Positions 27,709-37,661 are shown, counted from the stretch's first letter. The stretch is 64,000 bases of DNA from JAVJRN01 sp040218415 (GCA_040218415.1 JAVJRN010000075.1:62001-126000), one strand, 5' to 3'. Translations and numbers: made by a program. Notes: generated by a model not told the origin, from the letters alone.

Positions 27709-28626
27709 ATGTATAAATCCATTCTCACATCTCTTTTAATAGCCGTTAGTTTGATCAATCTACAGGCACAGCAGTCCAGTAATAAAATTCACGTAGAAGA
27801 TCTCCATCATTTTTGGGCGGCCTATGAGTCATTCAAAGAAACTTCAGATTATTCTGTTTTCGACAGTATGTACTTAGATATTGGATCCGCTGGTTTAAAG
27901 AATTTTATAAAAGGCCGTATTGTAAGTGCAAAAAATCTATCTCTATATGTGGCAGGATATAAAGATTATTTGGCCGAATTAAAGACCAGTACCGATCAGA
28001 TAGTGCAATATCAGCCGCAGATAGAGGAAATATTTCTCAATCTCAAGGAAATCTATCCTGCTGCAAAAATTCCTGATGTCTATTTTGTGATCGGGGCTTT
28101 CAACTCGGGTGGCACTAGCTCAAATGCTGGACTCATCATCGGTGCAGAGATGTATGGCAAAACAGATAGCACCGATATGAAACGGTTCAACCGATGGTTG
28201 CGAGAGGTCTTAGAGCCGGTATCAGAAGTACCACACATCGTAGCGCATGAGCTCATTCATTTTCAGCAGTCTTACAGAGGTTACAACCTCCTCACCAATT
28301 GTTTGATGGAGGGATCAGCAGATTTCATAGCCGAAATCATCTCTGGAAAAAACATCAATGATCATGTTCACGCATTCGCCAATCCGCGCGAGGAGGAGCT
28401 TTGGGAGGAGTTTCGTAAAGTGATGTTCAAAATGAAAAAGGATGGCTGGCTCTACACCAGTGCTGAAGGGCGACCGAATGATCTTGGTTACTGGATGGGT
28501 TATAAAATATGCCAAGCCTATTACGATCAAATGGAGGATAAAACCCAAGCAATCAATGATATACTGAATATCAAAAATGCTAAGAAGTTCTTAGCCCAGA
28601 GTGGATATGGAAATCAGTTTGAGTAG
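27709..28626 (+). CDS. DUF2268-type zinc metallopeptidase, secreted
   Basis: A 305-residue protein with a signal peptide (MYKSILTSLLIAVSLINLQAQ). A gluzincin-like site is present: HELIH at residues 180-184 and a downstream Glu201 in MEGSADFIAE, which supplies the third zinc ligand in this class. The layout matches DUF2268, predicted Zn-dependent proteases. It is likely periplasmic or exported; substrate unknown. It lies just downstream of the adhesin remnant on the opposite strand, with no partner genes. Confidence 0.8.
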   Translation: MYKSILTSLLIAVSLINLQAQQSSNKIHVEDLHHFWAAYESFKETSDYSVFDSMYLDIGSAGLKNFIKGRIVSAKNLSLYVAGYKDYLAELKTSTDQIVQYQPQIEEIFLNLKEIYPAAKIPDVYFVIGAFNSGGTSSNAGLIIGAEMYGKTDSTDMKRFNRWLREVLEPVSEVPHIVAHELIHFQQSYRGYNLLTNCLMEGSADFIAEIISGKNINDHVHAFANPREEELWEEFRKVMFKMKKDGWLYTSAEGRPNDLGYWMGYKICQAYYDQMEDKTQAINDILNIKNAKKFLAQSGYGNQFE

Positions 28627-28801
28627 TCATCTCTTTAAGCAGATCTTTGGAAAAGTCCTCGGTCAAACTAGCCAATTTGTCATTGATTATATTCTGAGCT
28701 GGTTAAACATAATTCCGTCTATTGAATCACCTAAACCACCACCATTTAATGGTAATCGTTCATAGGAATCAATACTTTTCAAAGCCCAAAAGAGATTACA
28801 G

Positions 28802-29161
28802 CTAAGCCAACAATTTACTCAATTCCTTCATAAATACGTCCTCTTCAAAAGGCTTACTAACTCTTACGCTATGACTAATAGTGGTTGCTTGATTGGTTGT
28901 TTTATAATCAGTCAATGCACTCAAAAAGACAATGGGGACGGTAGAAACTTCTCTTATTTGTAGTGCGGCTTCTAAACCTGTCATTTCCCCTTTGAGCATA
29001 ATGTCAAGAACGAGAAGGTCAGGTTTTAATTGATTAAAATGGTCAAAGACTTCCTCGCCCTTGGTCAAATGAGCAACCACTTCATGGCCGTGCTCTGTCA
29101 GTAGTTTTTGAATATGAAATCCAATAATTAAACCGTCTTCGACAAGGAGAATTTTAGACAT
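28802..29161 (-). CDS. Single-domain response regulator (CheY-like)
   Basis: A 119-residue receiver domain with no output domain. The acidic pocket is E8/D9, the phosphoacceptor Asp53 (LLVLDIMLKG), the switch Ser81 (FLSAL) and the conserved Lys103 (VSKPF). It overlaps the end of the PAS histidine kinase gene by 8 bp, so the two are a cognate pair. Lacking a DNA-binding domain, it must signal by protein contact or as a phosphorelay intermediate. Confidence 0.92.
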   Translation of the reverse strand: MSKILLVEDGLIIGFHIQKLLTEHGHEVVAHLTKGEEVFDHFNQLKPDLLVLDIMLKGEMTGLEAALQIREVSTVPIVFLSALTDYKTTNQATTISHSVRVSKPFEEDVFMKELSKLLA

Positions 29162-32100
29162 TCGTTGGGAATTTTATGATGAATTTGGTGCCGTGGGTGT
29201 TTTGTATTTCCAATGTTCCGTCTATTTGTTGGGTGAAAAGACTGATTAATTGCATGCCATATGAGCCGCTCATATTAGTTGTTTTTCCTGTAGGTATGCC
29301 TATACCATCATCGGATACCGTAAGTATTGACTCATTGTTTTCATTTCTCAAGAAAACATATATTTTTCCTGAGCCTGTTTCAGGATACGCATACTTCATG
29401 GTGTTAGATATTATTTCATTGACAATCAAGCCAATACTGAGTACTCTATCGATATCCAAAGTAATGGAAGCTATTTGGGTTTCTAACTCAAATTGTAGGT
29501 TTCCATAAGAATAAGTTCTAACCAAGTTTTTGCATAATGATTCCAGATAGTCCTTGATATCCAATTCTTTGACTCCTTGCATTTGCAATAGCTGCTCATG
29601 GATTGCAGAAATCGACAAGATTTTGGCCGTTGTTTCATTGACAAAGCTCTTCAAATAGAAATCCTTCGTCATCGTAGACTTGATATGAAGTAAGCTAGTT
29701 ACCATTTGAAGGTTGTTTTTGATGCGATGATGAAGTTCCTTGAATAACGCTTCTTTGTCGTCTAGGGCAGCTTCTAACTGTGCTTGATACTCTGCAATAT
29801 GTGTAACATCTATATTTACACCAAGCAGCTTCTCTACTTCACCTTTATCATTTAAGATAGGCGCGCCCGAAGCATAAATATGTTTAACCTTTCCATCCGG
29901 TCGGATGACCCTAAAACGCACATCTTGTACTACCTCACCTAACGCAATTCTACTCATTTCTTGGCTCGCATACTCGGCATCTTCAGGATGCAACATTTTA
30001 TTAAACGTATCTAGTTTGTAATCGAATGTGCTTTTGTCAATACCAAAAACATCAAACATTTGATCATTCCATATTAAGTCACGACTTACAATGCCAGACT
30101 CCCATATACCTAACTTACCAGTGCGGATGCTAAGGTTTAATTGTTTCAGTGTTTTTTCTAGTGCTATTTCAGCTTCTTTTCTATCCGTAACATCTAATGC
30201 CAAGCTGTTCCAGACTATGGTTCCATTGTCTAATTGCTTAGGCTGGCCCGCTGCGCTTAGCCACTTCATTTTACCATTAGAGATGATAATTCTATACTCA
30301 TACTTCCACGGAGTTAAATTTTTGCTAGACTCTTCTATAGAATCCATAAACCCCGAAATATCATCAGGATGAATCATTTCGAATAAAGCATTAGTGTTTT
30401 TCGAAACCTCCTCCCTTGACAGCTCCCAGATATTTTCTATGCCTTTACTGATGTAGTCAATTTTGTCCTCTCCATTTGGGTATCTCTTATAGCGCCAGAT
30501 GGCTCCAGGTATATTATCGGCAATACTTGAAAGCATTTCCTCGCTTTCCTGAAGCGCTAACGCTGTGAGCTTATTCTGATTGATGTTAAGCACAACGCCT
30601 TCGATATAGCGCAATTCTGATCCTTCAAAAACGCCTTGTCCAAATTCCTCAACCCAATTCCATTCATCTTTATTTGTATTAAAAAGTTTATAGGTCAGGT
30701 TGAAAGGGGCACGATTCTTTAGTGCATCTGCAGCTGCCGCAATCACTCGCTCTCTGTCTTCTTCATGGACAAGATCAATAATACTAAGTTCACCCGAAAT
30801 GAATGTTTCTTTGAGAACGCCAGTTAAAGTTTCGATTTGGTTATTTAAATAAATCATGCTGAAATTTTCATCATTTCTGCATTGATAAACTACACCAGGC
30901 AAATTATTGGCAATAGCCTTAAATCGCTCTTCGCTTTCCTTCGTTTTCAGCTCAGCCTCCTTTATTTCAGTGATATCTCTGGAACCGGTAATTAGAGATA
31001 TAGGATTACCATCATTATCTTTAATGAGGCTAGTGTAGGTAACTAGCCATATATAGGTATTGTCTTTTTTCCTAAATCTATATTGAATGTCTCGAGACGC
31101 TCCACCAGATTGCGAAGATTGATGATTTTCTAATATTCGACTGACATCATCAGGATGAAAAAAGTCGTAGGGATCCTTTCCAATTAATTCTTCCGTTGTG
31201 TAGCCTGTTAATTTGAAGATAGAGGGGGAAATGAACTTATAAAGCCCTGTTGGCTCGTGAATACAAATAAGCTCTTGGCTATTTTCTACCAAAAATCGAT
31301 GTTTGGCCTCACTTTCTTGAAGGGCAATCTCATTTTGTTTTCTTTGGGTAATGTCTCGTGCTAAGACAATTGATTTTATATGGTTGCCTCTTTCATCATA
31401 GAAAAGGTTCGAACGATCTTCACGCCAGATATAATGCCCTTTTTTATGTTTTACACGAAATTGATAGGTAATACCAGAGGCTAGATTTTTGATGCTCTCC
31501 TCTAATAGTTTGAATGTTGACTCACGATCCTCTGGGTGCAGCGAGTTATATATAAACTCTCGGTTATGTGTTTCACATTCTTCCTGACTATACCCTAATA
31601 TCGTGTTATAGGCATCAGACGAGTAAGTAATATGATCATTTTCAAAAACCATAATCCCGTCTGAGGTGTTTTCGGCAATAAATCTAAATTTCTTTTCACT
31701 TTCTAGCAATGCGAGTTCACTCAGTTTTCGTTCTGTGATATCTCTAGAGTTGGCAATAACATAGCCATTTCCGTTAATTACCTGATAAGAAACAGTGACT
31801 TCTACTGGGAACGACTTTTTTGTCTCTGTATTAAAATTGATACTATCAATGGTCAGGGTGCCTTTCGTTTTTAAATCTTGTATATGGTCTTGCCACGCTT
31901 GTTTTTGTTTGAATAATGGCTCGAATTCTCCAACATAATAGTTAGAAGCTTCTTGCTTATCTATGGCTAGTCTAAGGGCGGCCGTCTTATTGACGTAAAC
32001 CAACCTACCTGTTTCGTTACTTACTTGTAAAGCATCAGTGCTTTGGTCTATGAAACTTTCTAACAGCGCTAGTTGGTTATTTTTTTCTTTTAACCGTTGT

Positions 32101-33866
32101 TCTGCTATTTTCTCTTCAGTGACGTCATAGACCACACCAGTGATTTTTTTAGCTATGCCATTTTCTCGTTCAATAATAGCTTTGCCTTTGACATAAACAT
32201 CTTCGTTATTGCTTGTATTTAACCTACAGTCTGTATCATATTCAAGAATATTTGGATCTTCTATGTATCCAAAAATACTTTCTAGTTCTTGCGCTCTGTC
32301 ATCTTCATGGAACAGTTTGATAAAAGTCTCAAGCTGGCCGTCAAACTCTTTTACCCTATAAATTTCTTTCGTTTTGTCATCCCAAAATACTTTTTGACTT
32401 TGAACGTCAAAGCTCCAAACACCCATTTTCGCCGCTTTGGTGGCCAGACTTAATCTTTCGGTAAGGGCGTCTTTGGCCAGTGCCAATTCTTTTTTATCAG
32501 TGATGAGATATCTAGTGGATAGAAGGCTGGTAATTTTTCCTTCAATATCCATTATTGGGATGACAACCGTATCTGCCCAGTAGAAGGAGCCATCTTTGGC
32601 TTTGTCTTTAACTTCCGCTCGCCAGACTTTTCCTGAGAGTACCTTTTCCCACATATCTGTCCAGAATGCCTTTGGATGATATCCCGAGTTAACAATATTA
32701 TGATTTTGACCAATCAATTCACTTTCTTCATATTTTGATATTTTACAAAATTCTTCGTTGGCTTGGAGAATTATTCCTTCCGAATCAGAGATAGAGACTA
32801 AAGCACTTTTATTTAGGGCGTTGAGAATAGAAACGTATTTGTTTTTTTCAATTTCGATTTCTTTGGTTTTTTCTCTCAGTTCTGTGATGTCATAAACCCT
32901 TAACACAAAATATTTGAACTGCCCATCATCATCAAAGATGGCTTTTAAGGTATTTTGATAAGCTCTGCCTTCAAACGACACCTCATAAACGGACTTATTG
33001 AAAGTGGGCAAGTTTTGGACAGCTTTTTCTAACTCCTGGTAGATAGGAGCAGTGAGTATCTGTTTTGCGGGAAGGCCCACAAGTGGTTCTGGATTTACAC
33101 CATGCTTTCGATAACCTTCGCCATCGGTAAACAAAATATTGAGCTCTTTATCTATCAAGCTTACAGACCCGTCGGGGTAGTTCTGAGCCAAAAGACTCAT
33201 TTTCTCTTGTTTATCAGATAGATGCTTGTTTACCTCTTTCCAGTCGGTAATGTCTATGATGACGGCAACAAAAAACGTCAACCCTTCTTGCTCCATCATT
33301 TGTAGATGTACCTCTACATCGTAAAGACTTTTATCCGCCCTTTGATGAACCGTTTCGAATATGATATTTTTCTTTTTGCCGCTAATCAATGGCTCAAGAA
33401 GTACCTCAAATTCCTTTAATGAAATGTTTGGCTTGATGTCAACAGCTCTCAATTGACTCATTTCACCCATGGTGTAGCCAAGGTTTTTTAGTGCGCCTTG
33501 ATTGACAAATTCAAAGGTGTAGTCTGTGTTATTAAAAACGTAGACTTCATTGAGGCTGGATTCTATGATTGACCTAAAGTCATAAGAGGTTTCCTTTTTT
33601 GGTTTGCCCTTTTGATCAATTTGGGAGCCATTGAATGCGATTTCGTGGTTTTCATCAATCAGGAAAATATCTTCTGGCTTGGGTGTGGTGGTTGAGAATT
33701 GGGAATGAATCTTGCGCTGAGCATTTTCACCAAGCTGGTTGGCTAAGCTTTTGAGCTTTTGTAGCCCAATGTTATAAACGGCACAGGCGTAAAGTGAATT
33801 ATTGTCCACTTCTTCTCTGATTTGCTCGGGACTTTTTTCTTTCGCGTCTATGAAATTTATCTTCAT
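29154..33866 (-). CDS. Soluble histidine kinase with about ten PAS domains
   Basis: A 1570-residue protein without membrane helices, so a cytoplasmic sensor. After an unassigned N-terminal 90 residues, ten PAS/PAC units can be counted by their closing DIT-type motifs (for example IIDITDWKE, RVYDITELRE, VVYDVTEEKI, NSRDITERKL, LARDITQRKQ, ALDVTDRKEA, NIDVTHIAEY). The kinase core is of the HisKA_2 type: ELHHRIKNNLQMVTSLLH with candidate phosphoacceptor His1380, then a HATPase domain with N-box NEIISNTMKYAYP, DDGIGIP and SGSYGMQLI. Signals are probably small ligands, redox or light, but no cofactor residue is obvious. It is cotranscribed with the receiver protein. Ten PAS domains is unusually many. 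Confidence 0.93.
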   Translation of the reverse strand: MKINFIDAKEKSPEQIREEVDNNSLYACAVYNIGLQKLKSLANQLGENAQRKIHSQFSTTTPKPEDIFLIDENHEIAFNGSQIDQKGKPKKETSYDFRSIIESSLNEVYVFNNTDYTFEFVNQGALKNLGYTMGEMSQLRAVDIKPNISLKEFEVLLEPLISGKKKNIIFETVHQRADKSLYDVEVHLQMMEQEGLTFFVAVIIDITDWKEVNKHLSDKQEKMSLLAQNYPDGSVSLIDKELNILFTDGEGYRKHGVNPEPLVGLPAKQILTAPIYQELEKAVQNLPTFNKSVYEVSFEGRAYQNTLKAIFDDDGQFKYFVLRVYDITELREKTKEIEIEKNKYVSILNALNKSALVSISDSEGIILQANEEFCKISKYEESELIGQNHNIVNSGYHPKAFWTDMWEKVLSGKVWRAEVKDKAKDGSFYWADTVVIPIMDIEGKITSLLSTRYLITDKKELALAKDALTERLSLATKAAKMGVWSFDVQSQKVFWDDKTKEIYRVKEFDGQLETFIKLFHEDDRAQELESIFGYIEDPNILEYDTDCRLNTSNNEDVYVKGKAIIERENGIAKKITGVVYDVTEEKIAEQRLKEKNNQLALLESFIDQSTDALQVSNETGRLVYVNKTAALRLAIDKQEASNYYVGEFEPLFKQKQAWQDHIQDLKTKGTLTIDSINFNTETKKSFPVEVTVSYQVINGNGYVIANSRDITERKLSELALLESEKKFRFIAENTSDGIMVFENDHITYSSDAYNTILGYSQEECETHNREFIYNSLHPEDRESTFKLLEESIKNLASGITYQFRVKHKKGHYIWREDRSNLFYDERGNHIKSIVLARDITQRKQNEIALQESEAKHRFLVENSQELICIHEPTGLYKFISPSIFKLTGYTTEELIGKDPYDFFHPDDVSRILENHQSSQSGGASRDIQYRFRKKDNTYIWLVTYTSLIKDNDGNPISLITGSRDITEIKEAELKTKESEERFKAIANNLPGVVYQCRNDENFSMIYLNNQIETLTGVLKETFISGELSIIDLVHEEDRERVIAAAADALKNRAPFNLTYKLFNTNKDEWNWVEEFGQGVFEGSELRYIEGVVLNINQNKLTALALQESEEMLSSIADNIPGAIWRYKRYPNGEDKIDYISKGIENIWELSREEVSKNTNALFEMIHPDDISGFMDSIEESSKNLTPWKYEYRIIISNGKMKWLSAAGQPKQLDNGTIVWNSLALDVTDRKEAEIALEKTLKQLNLSIRTGKLGIWESGIVSRDLIWNDQMFDVFGIDKSTFDYKLDTFNKMLHPEDAEYASQEMSRIALGEVVQDVRFRVIRPDGKVKHIYASGAPILNDKGEVEKLLGVNIDVTHIAEYQAQLEAALDDKEALFKELHHRIKNNLQMVTSLLHIKSTMTKDFYLKSFVNETTAKILSISAIHEQLLQMQGVKELDIKDYLESLCKNLVRTYSYGNLQFELETQIASITLDIDRVLSIGLIVNEIISNTMKYAYPETGSGKIYVFLRNENNESILTVSDDGIGIPTGKTTNMSGSYGMQLISLFTQQIDGTLEIQNTHGTKFIIKFPTNV

Positions 33867-34193
33867 TCTAGCTCCTAATTCATCATATGCTCAAACTCCG
33901 CAACAAGATAGATTAATCGGTTGTTTTCGTAAAGAATATCTATAAATAATGAATAAAGGCGCGATAATTTGATGATGCTGCTTAAGTCAAAAGGGTAGGA
34001 GATTGGTTTTGATGCAGACAATCTGCGCTTTAAGCGAAAAGAAAAATCTCAGGATTCAAACGTTTTGCAAGTAATAAAAGCGGTTTATGATTCTTTATTA
34101 GTTCTTTCATGCCCACCGCGGATGCCATGTAAGAATACTTATCATGCTATTCCATTTTTTAATATCTTCGACAACTTAAAATAATTTGGACTT
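33867..34193. other. Divergent intergenic region, no gene found
   Basis: This 327 bp between the histidine kinase (minus) and the Nudix-type regulator (plus) must hold both promoters. It is AT-rich. I see no clear palindrome, hairpin or small gene in it. Confidence 0.5.
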
Positions 34194-34850
34194 TTGGAAT
34201 ACATCAACTCTACTGTCTCTTCTAATGCTTATGAGTCTACCATCACTGTTGATTGTGCAGTATTTGGTTTTCAAGATGGGGAAGTCAAGCTTCTGCTGGT
34301 GAAGAGATCAATTGAACCATTTAAAAATTACTGGTTACTTCCCGGGGGAACCATGGGGCAGGGGCAGACCTTAGAGCACTCAGTAAACAATGTGCTATTT
34401 AACCTTACAGGCATTCAAAACATCCATCAAGAACAGGTAAAGGTTTACAGTGCAGTAGATCGTCATCCGGTTAAGCGGGTGGTGACCGTTTGTTATTATG
34501 CGCTCATCAAGCCAGAAAATCATCCTGTTATCGCCAAAAACTATGTCTCTGATATTATGTGGTGCTCACTGAATGACCTGCCCGAACTGGGGTTTGACCA
34601 TGCGGTACTTGTGCAGGATGCTTGGCATAAGCTGAAAGAAAACCTTCAGCAACATTTAATTTTCGGAGAACTCCTCCCTGAGAAATTTACATTGAAAGAA
34701 CTTCAGGAACTGTTCGAGAGCATTTTGGGGGAGCCACTTGATCGTCGAAACTTTAGAAAGAAGATGCTCCAAATGGATCTATTGTTACCCACTAAAGAAA
34801 AAAAGGCGGGCATCAAAGGCGGTCCTGAGCTTTATAAGGTAGATCGATAA
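34194..34850 (+). CDS. Nudix-derived transcriptional regulator (NrtR/AraR-like)
   Basis: A 218-residue protein with an N-terminal Nudix fold (about 15-145) and a C-terminal winged-helix domain (about 155-215; FTLKELQELFESILGEPLDRRNFRKKM). The Nudix box at 51-74 has lost its catalytic residues: the positions of the three metal-binding glutamates are Val67, Asn70 and Leu71, and the upstream Glu is Gln58. This fits a ligand-sensing regulator, not a hydrolase. The start is TTG at 34194: a stop lies four codons upstream and no ATG or GTG occurs before the Nudix core. Relatives in Bacteroidota control sugar or NAD genes, but no such target lies next to it. It faces away from the PAS kinase. Confidence 0.8.
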   Translation: MEYINSTVSSNAYESTITVDCAVFGFQDGEVKLLLVKRSIEPFKNYWLLPGGTMGQGQTLEHSVNNVLFNLTGIQNIHQEQVKVYSAVDRHPVKRVVTVCYYALIKPENHPVIAKNYVSDIMWCSLNDLPELGFDHAVLVQDAWHKLKENLQQHLIFGELLPEKFTLKELQELFESILGEPLDRRNFRKKMLQMDLLLPTKEKKAGIKGGPELYKVDR

Positions 34851-34917
34851 ATCTATCAATTGGGGGACTTACTCATAAGTACATAGAAATGATTCTCGCT
34901 CCTTTACTAGCAGAGTT

Positions 34918-35427
34918 TTACCAGTGAAATTCTCGATCTTCAACTGAAACATTTTCAGGTACAAAGATGTCAGTGATAGTTGTCGTTTTGTTAGAGAATT
35001 GTTTGTGTTGAAACTGCACAGTCATTTGTTCTTCCGATAATCTCAAAATCTTGAACAATTTGTACTCTTGATCAATATTCATCAGTTCAGGCAATTGTTT
35101 GCTGCTAATCTGAATGTAGTAGTTTCCTTTTTTGTCCTTTGCAAATTTCCATGTGGCACTAAGTGTTTCTCCGCAATCCCTATGTTCACCCGAGTTATTC
35201 TGCATGGTCATATCACGCTTGTAAGTCTCTCTGTGAGATAGAAAACAATCTCCCATGTTCATTCTGGTTTTATTGTTGAATCTACGAGCCAATTTCCATG
35301 TTTTGGTTGAATCACTGGTTAACAGAAATTTCGCATTAGTTGGGAGCTCATAGGGTGGTTCCTCTGGTTTTGAACATGAGAGTTGGAAAGTGAGGATTAC
35401 CAGTAGAAATATCGAATTCTTGTGCAT
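34918..35427 (-). CDS. Hypothetical lipoprotein
   Basis: A 169-residue protein with a lipoprotein signal (SIFLLVILTFQLSC, Cys18). The mature part has no family I recognise. Alternating strands such as KTWKLARRFNNK, LSATWKFAKDKKGNYYIQIS and QMTVQFQHKQF suggest a small beta-barrel like the lipocalin-like lipoproteins common in Bacteroidota. Two further cysteines (GDCFLSHRE, HRDCGE) could form a disulfide. It is minus-strand, converging with the Nudix regulator; no functional partner is apparent. Confidence 0.6.
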   Translation of the reverse strand: MHKNSIFLLVILTFQLSCSKPEEPPYELPTNAKFLLTSDSTKTWKLARRFNNKTRMNMGDCFLSHRETYKRDMTMQNNSGEHRDCGETLSATWKFAKDKKGNYYIQISSKQLPELMNIDQEYKLFKILRLSEEQMTVQFQHKQFSNKTTTITDIFVPENVSVEDREFHW

Positions 35428-35502
35428 TGATAAGATGGTTTTTATAAGCTAAGGATTCCGATTGATGGTTTAAATATTTCTTCAAATTAATGATTGTACT
35501 CT

Positions 35503-35637
35503 TTAAGAATCCTTCTTTATCGTTTTTAATGCTTCTTGAAGTGCTTGTTTTAAAGTTATTAATTCCTGCTGGGTAGGTGATTCGGAATTTGCAATCCCCA
35601 TGAAAATATCTTTACCGATGAAAGCCCATTTAGTCAT
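35503..35637 (-). CDS. Possible 44-residue small protein
   Basis: An open frame of 44 codons from ATG at 35637 lies 22 bp past the stop of the DUF3667-like gene on the same strand. It reads MTKWAFIGKDIFMGIANSES, followed by a helical tail rich in Gln, Leu and Lys. The frame stays open eight more codons upstream with hydrophobic residues (KIVLLAIA), so a longer form with a non-ATG start is possible. The composition looks protein-like, but I have no family match. Confidence 0.35.
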   Translation of the reverse strand: MTKWAFIGKDIFMGIANSESPTQQELITLKQALQEALKTIKKDS

Positions 35638-35659
35638 AGCAATGGCTAGCAAAACTATT

Positions 35660-36370
35660 TTAGGCTATCATCACTGCAATGACTCCAATTGCTGTGGTTA
35701 TGATCATTAGCTGAATAATAAATATGATCAACGCTCCAAACGACATCAGGAATGTTTCTATTTTATCATTTTCAATCATGAAAATCCGATAGAATAACCA
35801 TAATATCAATAGATAGACTAAAGGATTAACTGGCATGTCTATTTTGAAAATCATATAACTAACCAACCCGATCAGCGTAGCTTGTCCCAGTATGAAAGAA
35901 TTAATGGCTAAATGTTCCGTGAAATTATATTTACGAAAGATTAATTGAGTGGATGCCGCTAAAGGTATGATAGATAGTATCCAAAAATATTTAAAGTAGA
36001 TACGTATATATCTCCCAGCTGCGAAACCTACTTTCATGATATCAGCCTCAGGCGATTTTTGACCTCCTGTATTCTCTGTTGGAATTCTTAATATACTTTC
36101 CACAATCAAATACATCGTAACAGAAATAATTAAAAAGGAAATGGGGTTGAGTATTCCTTTTCTTTTGCCAAGAATATAATGTACTGACATTGATTTTGGG
36201 TTAACAAACAATTGTTTACAATTATAAAGAAACCCTTTATCCATATCCGTAACGGTGGTAAACGCATCTTCGGTAATCGATTTAAAAGTAATTTTTTTAG
36301 TTTCCGACTTTTCTCCACAGTGAGGGCAAAAATTGGCGTTATGGTCTGTTTTACAAGAAATACAGATCAT
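35660..36370 (-). CDS. DUF3667-like zinc-ribbon membrane protein
   Basis: A 236-residue protein with an N-terminal treble-Cys zinc ribbon (CISCKTDHNANFCPHCGEKS). A conserved linker follows (ITFKSITEDAFTTVTDMDKGFLYNCKQLFVNPKSMSVHYILGKRKGILNP), then four or five membrane helices. This arrangement is typical of the DUF3667 family of Bacteroidota. Function unknown; the ribbon is presumably cytoplasmic. It may be cotranscribed with the possible small protein downstream. Confidence 0.7.
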   Translation of the reverse strand: MICISCKTDHNANFCPHCGEKSETKKITFKSITEDAFTTVTDMDKGFLYNCKQLFVNPKSMSVHYILGKRKGILNPISFLIISVTMYLIVESILRIPTENTGGQKSPEADIMKVGFAAGRYIRIYFKYFWILSIIPLAASTQLIFRKYNFTEHLAINSFILGQATLIGLVSYMIFKIDMPVNPLVYLLILWLFYRIFMIENDKIETFLMSFGALIIFIIQLMIITTAIGVIAVMIA

Positions 36371-36652
36371 GTCGACTCTGTTGATAAATTAAACCTTAAT
36401 AATTCCATCTTATTCCATTGATACATTATGTGAATGTTTTTGTTATCTTTTGTTAGGTCTGGACGAGACGTGTGCTCTCACTTGGATTTAATTAGCAAAA
36501 TAGTGAAATCAGCCGATGATCCAAAGTGTCTGTAAGCGGGCTTATGGCTCACGGTTGTCTATTCAATGAGTATCTTTTTTCATTTGTTCTTGGAATTGGA
36601 ACTGCGTTTCGTTTATTTCGTTTATTAATTTGAGAATTCTAACGAAATCGTC

Positions 36653-37108
36653 ATGGAAACTTTTGAAGATATTAGTAAACCAAGTAAGGAAGAGCAAGAG
36701 GCAGCTTTGAAATCATATGACGCTTTAGCTGCGACTTTAAGTGAACTTCGTTCTTCAAATCCTGAAATTGAGATCGAAGAGACGAAAGATAGGATTAGTA
36801 TACCATTAAATGCATTGAAGCTCCTTGCTCAAATTCTTAAGGTTACTAGTCAAGGAAAATCAATTTCTATTGTCCCAATTGCCACTGAAATGACAACACA
36901 AGCAGCAGCAGAGTTAATCGGTTGTTCACGTCCTCATGTGGTGAAATTATTGGAGAGTGGTGAAATTAACTTCACCAAAGTAGGCAAGCATAGAAGGGTG
37001 ATGTACCAAGATGTTATTGACTACAAAAAGAAAATGAAGGCTAATCAGGATCGATTGATTCAAGAAATTATGCGTTCGGATGAAGAATTAGGACTTTATG
37101 ATTCATAG
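36653..37108 (+). CDS. Excisionase-type DNA-binding antitoxin
   Basis: A 151-residue protein with a helical N-terminal half and a MerR/excisionase-like winged helix at about 78-130 (MTTQAAAELIGCSRPHVVKLLESGEINFTKVGKHRRVMYQDVIDY). It overlaps the PIN-domain gene downstream by 11 bp. This pairing of an excisionase-fold protein with a PIN nuclease is a recognised type II toxin-antitoxin arrangement. As antitoxin it would bind the toxin and repress the shared promoter. It opens the accessory region. Confidence 0.8.
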   Translation: METFEDISKPSKEEQEAALKSYDALAATLSELRSSNPEIEIEETKDRISIPLNALKLLAQILKVTSQGKSISIVPIATEMTTQAAAELIGCSRPHVVKLLESGEINFTKVGKHRRVMYQDVIDYKKKMKANQDRLIQEIMRSDEELGLYDS

Positions 37109-37661
37109 CGTTCGGTTTACATGCGTTCTTGATACCAATGTCATATATCCTATTGATGTTCGAGATTTGTTGTTTTGGTTTGCACGATATGATCTTTATA
37201 CTCCGAAATGGAGTAAACATATATTTGATGAATGGGCAGATGTGATGCAAAGAAAAGGCTTACCGAAAGAGGAAGTTTTGAAAAGGACAAATAAAGCCAA
37301 CTTGGCATTTCCAGATGCTCTTGTAAAAAATTACGAACCATTAATTAGTGGGTTGGAACTACCCGATGAAAAAGACAACCATGTTCTCGCTGCGGCAATA
37401 AAAACAAATGCGAACATCATAGTCACGAATAATTTGAAAGATTTCCCTAGTGACTATTTAATAAGGTTTGGTTTAGCAGCTAAAAATGCTGATGATTTTA
37501 TTACTGATACTATAGATCTGAATCCAGAACAGGCAATTGTGGCGTTTAGAAAGCTTGTATTAAATAGAAGAAATCCTGATTTAGACGAATATCAAGTATT
37601 AGAGATTTTTAGAAAGAGGGGACTTATTGATTCAGCAAATTACCTCCACTCATTGATCTAA
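37098..37661 (+). CDS. PIN-domain ribonuclease toxin
   Basis: A 187-residue protein with PIN-fold acidic residues: Asp12 in CVLDTNVIYP, a mid-protein DEKDNHVLAAAI and VTNNLKDFPSDYL. These correspond to the metal-binding active site of VapC-like RNases. The C-terminal 50 residues (LNPEQAIVAFRKLVLNRRNPDLDEY...) are extra relative to a minimal VapC. It is translationally coupled to the excisionase-like antitoxin. Likely an RNA-cleaving toxin; the RNA target is unknown. Confidence 0.82.
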   Translation: MIHSVRFTCVLDTNVIYPIDVRDLLFWFARYDLYTPKWSKHIFDEWADVMQRKGLPKEEVLKRTNKANLAFPDALVKNYEPLISGLELPDEKDNHVLAAAIKTNANIIVTNNLKDFPSDYLIRFGLAAKNADDFITDTIDLNPEQAIVAFRKLVLNRRNPDLDEYQVLEIFRKRGLIDSANYLHSLI

